This document shows positions 21,365-23,049 of a DNA stretch of 23,049 nucleotides, piece by piece; the stretch's first letter is position 1; the number at the start of each line of letters is the position of its first letter. Source of the DNA: a virus; IMG/VR virus record IMGVR_UViG_3300037485_001799, positions 1-23,049 of that record, one strand, 5' to 3'. Position numbers and translations under genes: made by a program. Below the pieces are notes generated by a model. It was not told the DNA's origin and did no database searches. It worked only from the letters and a program-made list of their open reading frames with translations.

Positions 21365-21407
21365 AAAACAAAGCCTAGTTTTGTTTACACATGAAAGGAA
21401 TATAGAA

Positions 21408-21722
21408 ATGCTTTTAAAGAAAATACTATTAAGCCAAATTTGCGAAGATACAGGATTCACCGAAGATTCTTATGTTGTTATCGATATTCCATCAGTAAAA
21501 GAAAAGATGGATTTTCGTTCAAAATATGAAGGTCTAGGAGATAGCGAAGACGCTAATGTTAAGATAATTGTATCTCTTATTTCTAAGGTTAACTGTACTC
21601 CAATTGATGGTAGTGATCTTATAACTGATTGGGACACACTTAGTTGCTATTCAATTACTACTCCATTTTTAAAATTTTTAAGTGAAGTTGTAACTAATGG
21701 CTATGTCCCAAAAAAGAGTTAG
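21408..21722 (+). CDS. Tail assembly chaperone, short form (G-like)
   Basis: A 104-aa product from ATG 21408, which has AAAGGAAT 8 bases upstream. It is helical with acidic patches and lies between tail tube and tape measure, where lambda-like phages encode G. It ends in PKKS shortly after a slippery run. Most ribosomes make this short form; a fraction shift -1 to make the long form. Confidence 0.8.
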   Translation: MLLKKILLSQICEDTGFTEDSYVVIDIPSVKEKMDFRSKYEGLGDSEDANVKIIVSLISKVNCTPIDGSDLITDWDTLSCYSITTPFLKFLSEVVTNGYVPKKS

Positions 21723-21973
21723 ACCGGTTAAGATTTTCTACTAAATGTTGGTATAAAGGCATTAATGAGGGCGTAAATCCTGAATCAATGCCTTTTTTAG
21801 CATTATACATTGAAAGAAAAACTCTTGCCGGTCTTGGATATACTTCAAATTTAAATGAGCTAGATTGCTACACAGTAACTTGTTTGCTTAATGTTGAAGC
21901 AGAAATAAAAAAGCAGGAATCCGAAGCTAGGAAACACGAAGCTTCCAAGGGAAGGGGAAAACGTGGCAGATAA
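21408..21973 (+). CDS. Tail assembly chaperone, long form (G-T fusion by -1 frameshift)
   Basis: Ribosomes that slip -1 on A AAA AAG (21710-21716) continue with E-L-D-R-L-R in an open frame to 21973: 103 plus 85 residues, 188 aa in all. That frame has no usable start of its own near the junction, and the in-frame ATG at 21788 has no ribosome site. In lambda the same arrangement makes gpG and gpGT, which hold the tape measure and recruit tail tube protein. The T part ends with a very basic KGRGKRGR tail. Confidence 0.82.
21707..21716 (+). promoter_or_regulatory. Programmed -1 frameshift site
   Basis: CCCAAAAAAG in the G frame contains two overlapping in-phase slippery heptamers, C CCA AAA (21707-21713) and A AAA AAG (21710-21716); the second is the one used in E. 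coli dnaX. The G stop follows four bases after. Confidence 0.8.
21755..21798 (+). repeat. Hairpin with T-run inside the T frame
   Basis: AAAGGCATT (21755-21763) pairs perfectly with AATGCCTTT (21787-21795) around a 23-base loop, and T6 follows (21793-21798). It has terminator form but lies within the frameshift extension, 39 bases after the slippery site. Confidence 0.45.
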
Positions 21974-23049
21974 TAACATCGATTTAACCGCGTCATTTGA
22001 TGCAAGCAATGCAATAAAAGGTGTTAATGATTTTGGTAAGGCTGCTAATAGCGCGGTTGATGGAGTTAACGAGTCTTTTAATGGACTTCAAAAATCAATC
22101 GCTAAAACATCTCAAACAAAATTAAACATTGATGCATCTTCGGCTATTTCATCGCTTGATAACTTAAAAGGTAAAATTGTAGCGGTTGGCGCTGGTATTG
22201 CTGCTTACTTTTCAGCGCAAATGGTTACCGGATTTTTTGGCAAAATGATTGACGAGGCTGTAGATGCTGAGAACAATTTAAATCAGCTTAACGCAGCACT
22301 GGCAAGAAGCGGGCAGCTTACAACTGAAACATCGGCGTCCATGCAAAAGTTTGCAACGGACTTAATGGCTGTTTCAACGATTGATGATGATGTTATCAAT
22401 GGTCAACTTGCCATAGCTATGAACTTCACGAAATCATCTACCAAAGCGCAGGAGCTAGTAAGGGCGGCGGCTGACCTATCTTCAGCCATGAAGATCGATC
22501 TAGGAACGGCTGTAGAACTATTAGGCAGATCTTTAGACGGAACGGCTGGTAGGCTTAATGAAACTGTTCCAGCACTTCGCGGTGTATCCGAGGAGGCTTT
22601 AAAGAGCGGCGCGGCTATTGAGATAGTGGGTAGGGCGTTTTCGGGCGCGGCAACGGCTGAAATCAGCACATATTCAGGCGCTATGGCCCAGCTTTCAAAC
22701 GTATATGGTAATTTTGCGGCTTCATTGGGTAACATGATAGTTCAAAACCCTATGGTCGCTCAATCGATTAAAGAGATATCGAATGCTTTCATGGGCGCTA
22801 CGGCAAGCATAGAGGCTGGAACAAGCTCTAGCATAGGCTTTGTCAATCGCGGACTATCTGCGATGATATCAGGTATCAGGGATCTCATTCCTTCGCTCAA
22901 CTCTGTCTCGTCCTTCATGAAGTCAATTGCCTTTCTTTTTGAAGCAATGCTCAAAGGGGTGATGAGTTTCGTTGATGGTCTAAAGATTCTTGGCAACTCT
23001 TGGCTATGGCTTGTTGGTACTATGTCAGGTAAGCAGACAGCTTTGGACG
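21963..23049 (+). CDS. Tail tape measure protein (partial, runs off the window)
   Basis: An open frame from GTG 21963, with GGAAGGGGAAAAC as ribosome site, to the window end: 362 codons without a stop. It overlaps the T frame by 11 bases. It is rich in Ala, Ser and Gly, with long helices and hydrophobic stretches (GKIVAVGAGIAAYFSAQMVTGFFG), and LLGRSLDGTAGRLNETVPALRGV, which is typical of tape measures. The protein sets tail length and is ejected into the host envelope. The missing 3' part probably holds most of the gene. Confidence 0.9.
   Translation, partial: MADNNIDLTASFDASNAIKGVNDFGKAANSAVDGVNESFNGLQKSIAKTSQTKLNIDASSAISSLDNLKGKIVAVGAGIAAYFSAQMVTGFFGKMIDEAVDAENNLNQLNAALARSGQLTTETSASMQKFATDLMAVSTIDDDVINGQLAIAMNFTKSSTKAQELVRAAADLSSAMKIDLGTAVELLGRSLDGTAGRLNETVPALRGVSEEALKSGAAIEIVGRAFSGAATAEISTYSGAMAQLSNVYGNFAASLGNMIVQNPMVAQSIKEISNAFMGATASIEAGTSSSIGFVNRGLSAMISGIRDLIPSLNSVSSFMKSIAFLFEAMLKGVMSFVDGLKILGNSWLWLVGTMSGKQTALD

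Noticed and set aside
21788-21973. T frame as an independent gene from ATG 21788
   Set aside because: No ribosome site before the ATG; the frame is open back to the slippery heptamer, so a frameshift extension is the better reading.
22403-22996. Leftward frames within the tape measure region
   Set aside because: Antisense shadows of the long open + strand tape-measure frame.
1-23049. tRNA, rRNA, CRISPR array, insertion sequence, or diversity-generating retroelement
   Set aside because: No cloverleaf, spaced direct-repeat array, transposase or reverse transcriptase was seen on either strand. Short tandem motifs such as AGCGCA or ATACAGTA are too few and too short for a CRISPR array.

Overview
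This window looks like a segment of a tailed phage or prophage, most likely a siphovirus. It runs from part of the early region, through a block of small accessory genes, into the packaging, head and tail operon. It stops inside the tape-measure gene. The DNA is AT-rich and uses AGA/AGG, TTA and CTAG-containing codons freely. Nearly every gene has a strong AAGGA-type ribosome binding site, with many ATGA or TAATG overlaps, so the host is a bacterium using standard Shine-Dalgarno initiation. CTAG is common, which argues against an enterobacterial host. I cannot name the host further. No integrase, CI-type repressor, lysis gene, tRNA or CRISPR array is visible.

Layout. (1) 1-4600, replication and recombination: a leftward small gene, a small possible DNA-binding protein, two related winged-helix-type proteins (the second a replication-initiator-like protein with a GC-rich, palindrome-packed linker), a protein made of two copies of one unit, a Gp157-like protein and RecT. 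(2) 4660-6570, an accessory island: two + strand paralogous proteins of about 100 aa lie between two - strand genes of unknown function, bounded by strong hairpin terminators. (3) 6600-9530, a run of small genes: a MazG-like pyrophosphohydrolase, tiny membrane proteins, zinc-ribbon proteins and a small Cro/YdaS-like HTH. Some of these ORFs are under 60 codons. (4) 9529-11280: a leftward RuvC-like resolvase, then two transcription units from near-identical promoter-operator modules. The second unit ends in another small HTH gene. (5) 11284-11845: leftward HNH endonuclease and zinc-ribbon genes. (6) 11928-23049, late operon: TerS, TerL, portal, two related head-tail/virion-morphogenesis proteins, scaffold, major capsid, a small protein, a decoration-like protein, a structural protein, tail terminator, tail tube, a tail-assembly chaperone with a -1 programmed frameshift, and the tape-measure start.

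How it fits together. RecT, the Gp157-like protein and the RuvC-like resolvase form a single-strand annealing and branch-resolution set; its usual exonuclease partner is not in the window. HNH plus TerS/TerL and portal form the packaging motor. The tail tube, G/GT chaperone and tape measure, with no sheath gene before the tube, point to a non-contractile tail.

Most interesting unexplained items: the duplicated ~100-aa gene cassette at 5352-6025; a 12-bp long-range inverted repeat with an internal promoter at 7749-7838 that could block translation of read-through transcripts only; the duplicated operator pair at 10115-10165 and 10629-10679; and the palindromic GC-rich insert in the replication gene. 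All functional calls are from reading the sequence; no database search was run.
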